DNA of 30,945 nucleotides from BS750m-G62 sp046483505 (GTDB lineage: Bacteria; Planctomycetota; Phycisphaerae; FEN-1346), in assembly GCA_046483505.1 (NCBI GenBank), contig JAWODB010000189.1, positions 1 to 30,945 on the forward strand, given 5' to 3'. The notes beneath the pieces were generated by a model. It was not told the origin of the DNA, did not search any database, and saw only the letters and a list, made by a program, of their open reading frames with translations. Within the stretch, counting starts at the first letter, position 1. Each line of letters opens with the position of its first letter. Below are positions 1 to 8,240 of this stretch, piece after piece. The position numbers and the translations under genes are program-made.

Positions 1-428
1 TCCGGCCCGAGCAGGGCCAGGTACTCGCCGTCGCCGTCGAGTTTGAAGTTGCAGTGGAAGTCGTCGGGGTGCTCGGGGTCCGGGTGGTGGGGGTCGCCGC
101 TCAGTTTCGAGGCGTACACCACCAGGTAGCCGCCCGCCTCGACGGTCGTCAGCCCGGGTTCGTCGTCCGGGAAGGTCCAGAGGTCCACCAGGTCGTCGTC
201 GTCGCTCAGGTGGTAGCCGGCCAGGTCGACGGCACTGCCGGTGGGGTTGTGGAGTTCGATCCAGTCCCAGTCGGTCTCCGCGATGGTGGGGTGGGACGGA
301 TAGACGTCCTGGGAGTTGATCGCCAGGAACTCGCTGATGACGGGGTGCGACTCCAGCAGGAGCCGGGGCTCCATGGATTCGAAGACAGGCCCTCCGCGGG
401 CCGGCGAGGGATGGTCCAAGGGCGTCAC
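1..428 (-). CDS. Secreted lamin-tail-domain (LTD) protein, 5' part only
   Basis: The gene runs off the left edge, so only the first 142 codons are present. I start it at a GTG (428-426) because a purine-rich GGAAGGACGG precedes it and because the N-terminus then reads FESMEPRLLLES at about residues 16-27. That matches the 'LEPRLLL' signature found near the N-terminus of many planctomycete surface proteins. Residues 28-142 look like a lamin tail domain: an ISEFLAIN opening, WDWIELHNPT, then VDLAGYHLSDD and a GGYLVVYAS strand. LTD modules are Ig-like folds that usually sit in large secreted or surface proteins with several further modules, so most of the protein probably lies outside the window. 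Its specific role cannot be told. An ATG at codon 19 is possible but would cut through the signature. Confidence 0.75.
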   Translation of the reverse strand, partial: MTPLDHPSPARGGPVFESMEPRLLLESHPVISEFLAINSQDVYPSHPTIAETDWDWIELHNPTGSAVDLAGYHLSDDDDLVDLWTFPDDEPGLTTVEAGGYLVVYASKLSGDPHHPDPEHPDDFHCNFKLDGDGEYLALLGP

Positions 429-462
429 TCGATCCGTCCTTCCCAGGGCGCACCCGGCCCAT

Positions 463-479
463 CCCAGACGCAGTCTGGG
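463..479. other. Hairpin in the 5' leader of the LTD gene
   Basis: CCCAGAC-GCA-GTCTGGG is a perfect 7-bp stem with a three-base loop. It lies between the predicted promoter and the GTG start of the LTD gene, so it would be in the mRNA leader. Its function is unknown. No T-run follows on either strand. Confidence 0.35.
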
Positions 480-501
480 CCGGTGTTTGCTTCCCGTTAA
501 T

Positions 502-529
502 AATATACCGCTAATCGGGCGCAGGTCAA
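502..529 (-). promoter_or_regulatory. Sigma70-type promoter for the LTD gene
   Basis: On the minus strand TTGACC (529-524) and TATATT (507-502) are separated by 16 bp; each matches five of six consensus bases. They sit in the only AT-rich patch of this intergenic region and would give a leader of about 65 nt before the GTG at 428. Confidence 0.5.
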
Positions 530-697
530 ACGCGCCACGCGGATAACCGCCCATAATCCGGCCGCACCGGGGCTTTTGCGGCACGAAATCCGTTTCGTGG
601 CCGCCGGCACCCCCGCTTCAGCGGCCACGCGCGGGGCTTCGAACGCCGGAGCAGGACGGCCTCGCACCCCTCTGATGGCCGCCACGTCGGCCAAGGG

Positions 698-726
698 TTG
701 GCCGAACCGCGGAATCGTGATAGGAT
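698..726 (+). promoter_or_regulatory. Weak sigma70-type promoter for the GH-A gene
   Basis: TTGGCC (698-703), a 17-bp spacer and TAGGAT (721-726) lie about 100 bp before the ATG at 825. Each box matches four of six consensus bases. The rest of the 429-824 gap shows nothing else I can name. Confidence 0.25.
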
Positions 727-824
727 TGGGCCGAGGACCCACCGGCGCTGTGGCCCGTCGGTCCTTCGGGAAAACCCGTGCAGGCCCTCGTTACCGGACC
801 AGGCCGCGAAAGGAAGCACCAGGC

Positions 825-1853
825 ATGGCACGTTCCACATTGCTGCCGACAGCGAGGGGTCTCGCCCTGGCAATCGTCGTTCTGGCCACCCTCACAGGAC
901 AGGCCCGTGCGGCCGCGACGGAACAGACCGCCCGCGGGACAGGCAGCCGGCACAACTTCACGGTGACGGACCGCAAGACGTGTCTCGACGGCAAGCCGCT
1001 GCGGGTCATCGGCCTGCGGTGCTCGAACGCGCTCATCTCCGACGCCACCGCCGATCAACTCATCGAGAACCTCGACACCTTCGCCGGCTACGGCGTCAAC
1101 ACGGTGAGCGTGTACTTCATGGGGTCGCGTTTCGGCGACGTGAAGGGCTACCGCCGCGACGGCTCGCTCGACCCCACGTACGCGAAGCGCATGGGCCGCA
1201 TTATCGAGGCGGCCGACGCGCGGGCCATGGTCGTGCTCGTCGGGTGCCTCTACTGGGGCAACTCGAAGGCGAAGTGGAACGAGTGGACCCAAGAGGAGGC
1301 GAACGCCGCCGTCGCGAGCACCGTCGCGTGGCTCAAGGCCAACCGGTACCGCAACGTCTTCGTGGACGTGGACAACGAGGGCATGGCCCACCGGGCGAAG
1401 GGGTTCGACACGCGCGGGATGGTGCGGGCGGGCAAGGCCGCCTGGCCGGAGTGCGTCATCGCCTCGAACGACCGGGCCACACCGCCGCCCGAGGCGGACC
1501 TGGGCATCCACTTCGCCAAACGGGTGCCGGGCAAGCCGTACGTCGAGTCGGAGGCGACGCCCTCCAACGCGCCCGGCGGGTACTGGGGCAAATACAGCAA
1601 GCGCAAAGGACTTTATAACTACATCAACATCGGCCTGTACACCGACGCGATGAAGGAGAACCAGACACGGGCCACCGCCCGGCACCTGGACGCCGGCCAC
1701 GGGTACATGTGCGCCTCGACGTGGCTCCAGTGCCCGCCGCCCGACGGGCCGAACATGCGGCCGGGGGGCGACGGATCGCCCGGACATCCCGGCATCCGCT
1801 GGTGGCTGGAGTTCGTCAAGGCGACGTACGGCCCTTATCGCGCGCCGAAGTAG
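825..1853 (+). CDS. Secreted cellulase-like TIM-barrel protein (clan GH-A)
   Basis: This is a 342-residue protein. The ATG at 825 is chosen because AAAGGAAG lies just upstream and the N-terminus (residues 1-30, LALAIVVLATLTGQARA) is a signal peptide; the frame is open further upstream but has no such start. The body resembles the cellulase-like GH5/GH-A barrel proteins common in planctomycetes: a substrate-site opening (LRVIGLRCSNAL, 59-70), a strand ending VYFMG, and the alternating strand/helix pattern VVLVG / NVFVDVDNEG. Asn184-Glu185 fits the conserved Asn-Glu acid/base pair at the end of strand 4. Glu241 or Glu243 in PYVESEA fits the strand-7 nucleophile. The substrate is not readable. 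The gene converges with the oxidoreductase gene. The barrel assignment is fairly sure; the catalytic residues are inferred by hand. Confidence 0.7.
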   Translation: MARSTLLPTARGLALAIVVLATLTGQARAAATEQTARGTGSRHNFTVTDRKTCLDGKPLRVIGLRCSNALISDATADQLIENLDTFAGYGVNTVSVYFMGSRFGDVKGYRRDGSLDPTYAKRMGRIIEAADARAMVVLVGCLYWGNSKAKWNEWTQEEANAAVASTVAWLKANRYRNVFVDVDNEGMAHRAKGFDTRGMVRAGKAAWPECVIASNDRATPPPEADLGIHFAKRVPGKPYVESEATPSNAPGGYWGKYSKRKGLYNYINIGLYTDAMKENQTRATARHLDAGHGYMCASTWLQCPPPDGPNMRPGGDGSPGHPGIRWWLEFVKATYGPYRAPK

Positions 1854-1897
1854 CCGCGCAACAGTGATGAAATCGGTCCTGGTTGTTCCGCGCCGCG

Positions 1898-1914
1898 GGA
1901 ACGGGCACCGTTCC
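1898..1914. terminator. Hairpin between convergent genes, possible bidirectional terminator
   Basis: GGAACGG-GCA-CCGTTCC is a perfect 7-bp stem with a three-base loop, in the 123-bp gap between two converging stop codons. There is no U-tract, so this is a weak terminator call based mainly on position. Confidence 0.35.
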
Positions 1915-1976
1915 GGAGGCGCTACGGGTGCGTTCTCCCCGCGCGAGATGCCGCCGCCGACCCGACCGCGGCGCCT

Positions 1977-3473
1977 CTACAATTCCCACCCCTTCCGGTA
2001 CTCGCGGGTGAGGTACGGGTTGGCGGCGGGCACGTTCGTGATGCGGGCCGTCTCGCTGTCGAAGAGGACCTTCCGGCCGGCCCGCAGGGCCACGGTCCCG
2101 AGGTTGACGGCGTCGGTGATGGCGACGGCGTTCAGGAAGTCGCCGGGAGAGGGGTCGCCGCCGCGGATCGCCTCGCGCCACGAGCCGTGTCGGGAACCGC
2201 CCTTCCCTTCGCCGCCGGCGACCCGCAGCGGCTTCTTCTTGCCCTTGGCGTAGAGGTGCGGGCCGCGTCCGTTGAAGCCGGCCATGACGGCCCCCTCGTC
2301 GCCGACGAACAGGATGCCCTCGCGGCCCATGGCCACGTCCTGGGCCTCCATGTCGTCGGGCAGGCGCGGCTTCATGCCGCCGTCGTACCAGAAGAGGTCC
2401 ACGGCGGGCGTGTTGCCGCGGGCGGCAAAGTGGAAGCGCTGCATGGACGCCGTCGGGTAGGCGAAGTCGTTCTTCTTCGGCCGGCTGACGTTGTCCTTGA
2501 TGGCGCACGTGTGCGTGGCCCACGCCTCGGCGCTCACGGGCGGCGGCAGGTCGAGCCCCGTGAAGACGGGCCAGAGGCTGTAGATGCCCATGTCGGCCAT
2601 CGACCCGCCGCCGAAGTCGTACCAGCCCCGGTACACCGTGTGCGTGTAGTGCGGGTGGTACGGGCGGTCGAGGCACGGCCCCAGCCACAGGTCCCACTGG
2701 AACCCCTTGGGGACGGGCGGCCGGTCGGTGGGAATCTCGGTGTACTGCGGCCAGACGGGGCGGTTGGTCCAGTTGTGGATTTCGCGGAGGCGGCCGATGA
2801 CGCCCTCTTTGATGCGTTCGACGATTCTTCCGTTGCCGGCCCCGCTGCCGTAGGCCAGCAGGTGGGTGGCCACCTTCGTCTCGCGGGCCACCTCCATGAC
2901 GCGCCGGCCCTCGTGCAGGCGGTTCGCGATGGGCTTGTGCATGACGACGTGCTTGCCCTTTTTCATGGCGGCGATGGCGAGGGTGGCGTGCTGATGGTCC
3001 GGCGTCATGATCTTGACGGCGTCGACGTCCCTTTCCTTCTCGAGCATTTCGCGGAAGTCGGCGTAGGCGGCGCAGGCCTTGTACGTCTCCTTGCCGCGCT
3101 GCTTCGCGTAATACGTGTCGACGACGAGGCGGCCGACCTCGCGCCCGCCGGGGCACCCGTCATCGTCTTCGCGCCACGTGGGATCGCCCAGGTAGCCGCG
3201 GATGCGCCGGCGGATGTTGCCCTTGCCCCACTCCACGTAATTGCTGGTGTCGGCGTTCGGGTCGCAGACGGCGACGATCTGGATGTGGGGGTCCTCCAGC
3301 AGGCCGCCGAACTCGCGGAACCCTTGCGTGCCCATGCCGATGTGGGCGAGCGCGACCTTCTCGCTCGGCGCGACGTGTCCGGCGCCGCCGAGGACGGCGC
3401 GCGGCACGACGGCCAGCGCGCCGGCGGTGGCGGCGGACCCCAGGAAGGTGCGGCGATTCATGGCCGATGTCAT
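1977..3473 (-). CDS. Tat-exported Gfo/Idh/MocA-family oxidoreductase
   Basis: This 498-residue protein begins with a Tat signal (NRRTFLGSAATAGALAVVP, about 6-24), so it is exported folded with its cofactor. The NAD(P)-binding Rossmann domain follows: HIGMGTQG at 44-51, then VAVCDPN at 67-73. HKP at 179-181 takes the place of the family's EKP motif, which carries the catalytic lysine. The C-terminal half is the alpha/beta substrate domain, with the GGGSMADMGIYS stretch near the active site. Members oxidise or reduce sugars, sugar acids and inositols; the substrate here is unknown. AAAGGGG six bases before the ATG supports this start over a second Met four codons later. It is the last gene of a run with the sialidase-like gene (27-bp gap) and GH127, which suggests work on released sugars. 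Confidence 0.88.
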   Translation of the reverse strand: MTSAMNRRTFLGSAATAGALAVVPRAVLGGAGHVAPSEKVALAHIGMGTQGFREFGGLLEDPHIQIVAVCDPNADTSNYVEWGKGNIRRRIRGYLGDPTWREDDDGCPGGREVGRLVVDTYYAKQRGKETYKACAAYADFREMLEKERDVDAVKIMTPDHQHATLAIAAMKKGKHVVMHKPIANRLHEGRRVMEVARETKVATHLLAYGSGAGNGRIVERIKEGVIGRLREIHNWTNRPVWPQYTEIPTDRPPVPKGFQWDLWLGPCLDRPYHPHYTHTVYRGWYDFGGGSMADMGIYSLWPVFTGLDLPPPVSAEAWATHTCAIKDNVSRPKKNDFAYPTASMQRFHFAARGNTPAVDLFWYDGGMKPRLPDDMEAQDVAMGREGILFVGDEGAVMAGFNGRGPHLYAKGKKKPLRVAGGEGKGGSRHGSWREAIRGGDPSPGDFLNAVAITDAVNLGTVALRAGRKVLFDSETARITNVPAANPYLTREYRKGWEL

Positions 3474-3500
3474 GACGTCCCCTTTCGTGTGCTCTCCTGT

Positions 3501-5114
3501 TCACCGCCGCGGAGCATTTGCCGACCCCGCAGGAACGACCGTGGTACGTCCATCGTCTGCCACGCCGGTTATGTAGGCGACCTCAGCCACCCCCTGCGCC
3601 GGCACCGGGTGCCGCAGGTCCGCGTGCTCGCTGTCGGCGCGGGCCCGGCCGCCCCAACTGATCCGTTCGCTGAGCACCCGGACCTTGCGGAACGGGTTGT
3701 AGAAAACGGTGGTCCGGTCGCCCCCGATCCGCCGCTTCGCCAGCGGCTGCGACCAGTGGATGCCGTCGGGGCTGGCGCGGTACGTCAGCCCCCACCCCTC
3801 GGCGGCCTCGGTGGCGGCATATTTGAAGCGGCGGGCGGGGTCTCGGGCGTCGTGGTCCCGCCAGACCGTCGTGGTGTCGACGCGGCGGTCGTAGCGAGGC
3901 GGCCAGGGGTCGGGCAGTTCGATGCCGTTGGACAACGCCTCGCCCGCGGCATGAAGCCATTTCGGCAGGCCGCCGTCACCCGTCTTCTCGCCCTTGAGGA
4001 GCCAACTCAGGTTGAACCGCGCCACGGTGCCGCCGCCTTTGGGCCCGCCTTCGAAGTGGAGATACATCCACCCTTCGCTCGGCGTCCCCGGCCGGCCGGC
4101 GGCCAGCGACGAATACGCGAAGCCGCCCTCGAAGACCAGGCGCTTCCGCGGCCACGTCCGGCCGCCGTCGAAACTGGCCCATACGGTCCCGTGGTTGCGG
4201 CCGCCGGGGCTGTCGCAGTTGCTGTAGAGCAGGATATCCCGGCCGCGGACGGGCAGGCGCACCAGGCCGCCCATGCACCCGTAGTTGCTGTTCTGCGGCC
4301 CGTCGGGAAGGACCTCGCAGATGGCCAGGTCCTTCCAGGTCTCGCCGCCATCGTCGCTGAAGGCGGTCCACCGGCGGCGCGGGTTGACGCCCTCCGGGGC
4401 CCAGTGCCGGCGCGAATTGTAGTAGATGCGTCCGTCGGAGAGTTCCGCGACGGCGGCTTCGCCCGTCCCGAACGCCGGGAAGGGCTCGCTGGTGTGCCAC
4501 GTCGTGCCGCCGTCGTCGCTGTAGATGGCGGTGGTGTAATGCTTCGGCCATCGGTCCCGCGCGTTCTTGCCCGCGTACCAGCGCGCGGGACGCAGCAGCC
4601 GCCCCTTGTGCTCGCCATGGCGCAGCGTGGTGCCGTGCTCGTTCATGTGCATGGAGGGGACGTTTCCTCGACTGTCCGGATGGATGGTCACCTCGAGGGG
4701 CGCCCAGGTCTTGCCGTGATCCTTGCTGCGGTAGACCGTCAGCGGGGCGGGCGGGTGGTGCTCCTCCACGAAGGCCAGGATCTCGCCGTTCGTCTCGTTC
4801 ACGGTGACCCCGCCGCCCATGAAGCCCTTGCCGACGGTAATCTCGGGTCCCCAGGTCGTGCCGCCGTCTTCGCTCCGCCGCACCTTGACGCCGTTCCAGA
4901 ACGCGAGGACCGTTCCGTCGAGCGCCGTGACGACGTTCGGGAACCGGCCGCCTTTGAAGACCTGCTGCATCCGGAGGCTCGGCTCGCCGAGGAAGGCCGC
5001 GACCGGGCCTTCGAGCCCGGTCCCCCCTGCCCCGGCGGCCGCATGCGCCGCACACACCGTCGCCACGAGCGAGCAGGTAAGTCCGAGCGTGCCAAGATTC
5101 GATTGCCGTGTCAT
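3501..5114 (-). CDS. Secreted sialidase-like beta-propeller with a second glycosidase-like C-terminus
   Basis: This 537-residue protein has a signal peptide (about 1-28). Residues 40-375 form a BNR/sialidase propeller. Five Asp boxes (S-x-D-x-G-x-x-W) are visible at about 81, 130, 199, 253 and 314, and RFPNVV near 57-62 could supply one arginine of a sialidase triad. The family hydrolyses sialic-acid or related glycosidic bonds. After about residue 390 the character changes: RRVDTTTVWRDHDA, then RRFKYAATEA, SPDGIHWS and TVFYNPFRKVRVLSERIS look like part of a planctomycete GH32-like propeller that is normally several hundred residues long, and the chain ends soon after in a low-homology tail. 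I read this as a fusion or truncated module. GAGGAGG precedes the ATG. The gene lies 65 bp after GH127 and is probably co-transcribed with it. True sialidase activity is not proven. Confidence 0.78.
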   Translation of the reverse strand: MTRQSNLGTLGLTCSLVATVCAAHAAAGAGGTGLEGPVAAFLGEPSLRMQQVFKGGRFPNVVTALDGTVLAFWNGVKVRRSEDGGTTWGPEITVGKGFMGGGVTVNETNGEILAFVEEHHPPAPLTVYRSKDHGKTWAPLEVTIHPDSRGNVPSMHMNEHGTTLRHGEHKGRLLRPARWYAGKNARDRWPKHYTTAIYSDDGGTTWHTSEPFPAFGTGEAAVAELSDGRIYYNSRRHWAPEGVNPRRRWTAFSDDGGETWKDLAICEVLPDGPQNSNYGCMGGLVRLPVRGRDILLYSNCDSPGGRNHGTVWASFDGGRTWPRKRLVFEGGFAYSSLAAGRPGTPSEGWMYLHFEGGPKGGGTVARFNLSWLLKGEKTGDGGLPKWLHAAGEALSNGIELPDPWPPRYDRRVDTTTVWRDHDARDPARRFKYAATEAAEGWGLTYRASPDGIHWSQPLAKRRIGGDRTTVFYNPFRKVRVLSERISWGGRARADSEHADLRHPVPAQGVAEVAYITGVADDGRTTVVPAGSANAPRR

Positions 5115-5179
5115 GGCCGGCCTCCTCGGATGGGCTTACGGGCGCGGGCGTTCGCCTCGGCGGGGCCCGCGCCGCCCGC

Positions 5180-7912
5180 TCATTCCTCCCGCAGCCAGAC
5201 GGCGGCGCGGGGACGGCCGCCGTCGCGGCCGTCGGGCGGCTCGCGATTGCACCGGGCGTAATACGGGATGGCCGTCAGGGGCGATCCGTCCGCCCACGTG
5301 CCGCGGATGACCGTCACGCCGCCCAGCAGGTCGCCCCGCCATGCGGTCTTCAACGCCGACGCCGGCGGGAGGACCTTGTCCATCTCCTGGTCCACGTTCT
5401 CCACGTGGTAGATGAGCGGACCGTACCGGAGGGCCACCCGGCCACGCGTCGCTTCGATTCTTTCGATGCCCCGGACCCGCTCGACCTTCATCGGGAGGAC
5501 GAGGCCGATCGTATCGCCCGCCTTCCACTTGCGCGGGATCACGGCATAGCCGTCTTCGATGGGCGGCGTGATCGCCTCGCCGTTGAGCGCGATCGACGCG
5601 ATGCCGTCGCACGCCGGCGAGGCCGTATAGAGGTCGCTGACGCTGCGGTGCGGCACGCGGATCCGGACGCTGAAGGTCGCCTCCTTCGCCGGGTTGACGG
5701 TCACGGCCACCTTCCCGCTCCAGGGATAGTCCGTGGCCTGCACCATCTCGACGTCGGTGCCGGCCACCTCGCGGACCCTCGCCGTGCTGCCGATGAAGAG
5801 GTTGACGTAGACTCCATCGTCGCCCTTCACGTACGTCCAGGTGGGCAGCCTCAGCAGGGTCCGGGGAATGTTGCCGACGCAGCACGGGCACCCGTGCCAC
5901 GGGTAACGGAACCCGCGGGCGTCGAGGGGATTCTGGTAGTAGAAGTTCTTGCCCTCCAGGTCCATCGATCCCAGCAGGGCGTTGTAAAGCGTTTCTTCGT
6001 AGAGGTCGGCGTAGCGGGCGTCGCGATACGTCCGGTTGAGGGCGTGCTGGAAAAAGATCTCGCCGCAACTCGAGCACGATTCGCAGTACGCGTTGTGCCG
6101 CAGCGAATAGTTCGGTCCGAACCCCTCGGACGTCTCGCCGCTGCCGACGCCGCCGGTCACGTAGTACTTCCGGTGGACGATGTTGTCCCAGAGCGAGGCG
6201 ACGGCGCTGTGGTAATCGAGGTCGCCGGTCTCCATGGCGACCTCGGCCATGCCGGCGTAGGAGTAGACGGCGCGGACGGCGTGGCCGACCGCCTCGTACT
6301 GACGGACCACGGGGACGTGGCTCTGGTCGTACTCGTGGCCGCCCTCGCGGCAGTCGAGCAGGAACCTGGCCAGCCGGATGTACTTCTCGCCCTTGCCCTC
6401 GCCTTCCACCTGGCTGACGAACCGGCCGAATTGCACCAGGGCCATCTCCATGGCCTGATGCCCGTTATACCACGCCTGCTTCGGCGGCGGGCCGATATGG
6501 TCGTCCCAGCAGTCGGCGAGGTTCTTCGCCGCCTCGTACAGCCGGGCATCGGTCCCGTTCGTCGCGCGGTAATGGGCGACCGCCGCATCGAGGAAGTAGC
6601 CCGCCACGTACCCCTCGTGCGCGCCGCGGTGCCGGGGCGACCACCGCTCGCGGTCGGTCAGCGTGAAGGCCGTCTGGAGGTACCCGTCGGGCTCCTGGGC
6701 GGCGAGGATCTTGGGGATCCAGTCCTCCAGCGTCGCCCTCATGGCCTTCTGGGCCCCGAGGATCTCCGCGTCGCCCTGCGGATCGACCTGAAGCGCCACG
6801 CAGATGGCCTCGATCGTGTTGTACACCCACGCGTTGGAGAACGGGTAGCCCCGGTGCTTGCCGTGCGGCTTGCCGGCGAGTTTCCGGGCGGCGTCGACGA
6901 AGTTGTTGATGCCGCCGTGCTTCAGGTCCGGGTCGGAGATCTTCGCGATGCAATGGGGAATCCAGTTGACGATCAGCGCCTTCGCCCGGCCGTTCCACAG
7001 GGGGCTGTCGATCCTGTACGTCTTCGTCGGGACCGTATCGAGCGGCTCGGCCGGCGGTGGCGGAACCACCCGGACCCTCAGGGTGGACTCGGCGCTCAGC
7101 GGTCCCCGCCGGGCCGTCAACCCGAGCACGTACTCGCCCGCGGCGGAGAACCTGGCCGCCGTCGTCGGAGACCCGGCGTCGGCGAACGTGACCTCGCCGG
7201 GGCCGGAGACCTTGTGCCACGTCACGGTCGCCTCGCCGCCCTTGTGGCCGAGCGTCTTCACGTCGCCGGCCAAATACGTCTTCCCACCCCGCACGACGAC
7301 GCGGTCGACGCCCGCCGCCACCATCGGCGGGAAGTCCGGCGAGTGGCCCGAATCGTACACCCGCCACTCCAGAATCCCGGTCGAGTACTGGCCATCGCCG
7401 TCCATTTCGAGGCGCAGCCGCCGCGTCCGGACCTCGTCAAAGGTCGTCGTGTTGTACCGGTCGGCCGCCACGCCCAGGCCCGACGGATTCTCCACGGGGA
7501 CGAAACCGTCGCCGTCCCAGTAGAGCAGCCGGCAGGCCTCCGGCAGCCGGACGCCTCGGCGGTCGTCCCACCAGAAGACGTCGATCTTGTGCGTGCGGAT
7601 GGGCCGGCTCCAGTCGTACTGGACCCACTGGGTGCCCTTCCGGGGCCAGTTGCCGTACGACCCCCGGCCGCGCACGTGCGAACTGTCCGGCGCGTGGCCG
7701 TCGTTCAGAGCCGCAAGCGACGTGTCGCCGCTGACATAGGACGCGGAAGGGTCCGCGACGACGGCCAGGTTCACGCCGTCCCCCGACGCGGCGGCGTTCG
7801 GCGAACCGGACTCGGCGCCCGCGCTCGGCCCGGCGAGGGCCGTGCAGACACACCCAACGGCGAGGACGCCGGCAAACCTCGCGGCGAAACGGCGGGAAGG
7901 CGTTCGGCGCAT
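5180..7912 (-). CDS. Secreted GH127 (DUF1680) beta-L-arabinofuranosidase-like enzyme with added N-terminal domains
   Basis: This 910-residue enzyme starts at the ATG at 7912, with AAAGGACGG upstream and a signal peptide at 1-33. Residues 45-190 form a discoidin-like carbohydrate-binding sandwich (LNDG, WVQYDW, IDVFWWDD, RLRLEMDG). Residues 195-285 form an Ig/PKD-like domain (TWHKVSGPGEVTF, AGEYVLGLTA). GH127 fills about 295-880. Its hallmarks are YYVTGGVGS (583-591), YCESC (609-613) and CPCC (675-678). In characterised GH127 enzymes a zinc ion is held by one Glu and three Cys and one Cys is the nucleophile; Glu611, Cys613 and the Cys675-678 cluster fit these roles. The enzyme should release L-arabinofuranose from plant or algal glycans outside the cytoplasm. 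It is the first gene of the operon and has the best sigma70-type promoter in the region. Confidence 0.9.
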   Translation of the reverse strand: MRRTPSRRFAARFAGVLAVGCVCTALAGPSAGAESGSPNAAASGDGVNLAVVADPSASYVSGDTSLAALNDGHAPDSSHVRGRGSYGNWPRKGTQWVQYDWSRPIRTHKIDVFWWDDRRGVRLPEACRLLYWDGDGFVPVENPSGLGVAADRYNTTTFDEVRTRRLRLEMDGDGQYSTGILEWRVYDSGHSPDFPPMVAAGVDRVVVRGGKTYLAGDVKTLGHKGGEATVTWHKVSGPGEVTFADAGSPTTAARFSAAGEYVLGLTARRGPLSAESTLRVRVVPPPPAEPLDTVPTKTYRIDSPLWNGRAKALIVNWIPHCIAKISDPDLKHGGINNFVDAARKLAGKPHGKHRGYPFSNAWVYNTIEAICVALQVDPQGDAEILGAQKAMRATLEDWIPKILAAQEPDGYLQTAFTLTDRERWSPRHRGAHEGYVAGYFLDAAVAHYRATNGTDARLYEAAKNLADCWDDHIGPPPKQAWYNGHQAMEMALVQFGRFVSQVEGEGKGEKYIRLARFLLDCREGGHEYDQSHVPVVRQYEAVGHAVRAVYSYAGMAEVAMETGDLDYHSAVASLWDNIVHRKYYVTGGVGSGETSEGFGPNYSLRHNAYCESCSSCGEIFFQHALNRTYRDARYADLYEETLYNALLGSMDLEGKNFYYQNPLDARGFRYPWHGCPCCVGNIPRTLLRLPTWTYVKGDDGVYVNLFIGSTARVREVAGTDVEMVQATDYPWSGKVAVTVNPAKEATFSVRIRVPHRSVSDLYTASPACDGIASIALNGEAITPPIEDGYAVIPRKWKAGDTIGLVLPMKVERVRGIERIEATRGRVALRYGPLIYHVENVDQEMDKVLPPASALKTAWRGDLLGGVTVIRGTWADGSPLTAIPYYARCNREPPDGRDGGRPRAAVWLREE

Positions 7913-7969
7913 CGGAACCGTCCTTTCTCTCGAGCCGGCACCAGGGCCGGAGACAATCTGCCCCCACCT

Positions 7970-7998
7970 CTCATACCATCCGCAGTGCGTCGTGTCAA
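7970..7998 (-). promoter_or_regulatory. Sigma70-type promoter for the GH127 operon
   Basis: On the minus strand a perfect TTGACA (7998-7993), a 17-bp spacer and TATGAG (7975-7970, four of six) lie 58 bp before the ATG at 7912. Confidence 0.55.
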
Positions 7999-8050
7999 CG
8001 CGAGGCGGGGGGCGCACGACCCCGGCGCACGCGGGCGGCGAATTCGGGGC

Positions 8051-8090
8051 ATGGCGCCACCGGCCGCCCCATGGCGCCACGGGCCGCCCC
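8051..8090. promoter_or_regulatory. Tandem 20-bp repeat with two TGGCGCCA palindromes (operator-like)
   Basis: Two 20-bp units lie end to end and differ at one base. Each carries the self-complementary TGGCGCCA (8052-8059 and 8072-8079), so the palindromes are exactly two DNA turns apart. They lie between the divergent promoters of GH127 and the propeller gene, just before the latter's -35 box. A dimeric repressor or activator of both genes could bind here; no regulator gene is in view. Confidence 0.4.
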
Positions 8091-8098
8091 TTCTCGCC

Positions 8099-8127
8099 TT
8101 GACGCTGCGGCGGCCTGCCTGTACGCT
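8099..8127 (+). promoter_or_regulatory. Possible promoter of the beta-propeller gene
   Basis: TTGACG (8099-8104, five of six), a 17-bp spacer and a poor -10 TACGCT (8122-8127, three of six) lie about 115 bp before the ATG at 8241. Confidence 0.3.
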
Positions 8128-8240
8128 GCCGCACGAGGCTTTCGACGGCACGCGCAGGCCGGGCCGGGGTTCAAACACACGTCCGACCCGCGCGGGACGC
8201 ACCGAATCGCTCGCCTCCGACCCTCACGCAGGAGACCGAC

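Noticed and set aside
3532..3558. Fifth copy of the ECF motif (GGAACG-N16-CGTCT, plus strand)
   Set aside because: It lies inside the sialidase gene, has CGTCT in place of CGTTT and has no plus-strand gene after it.
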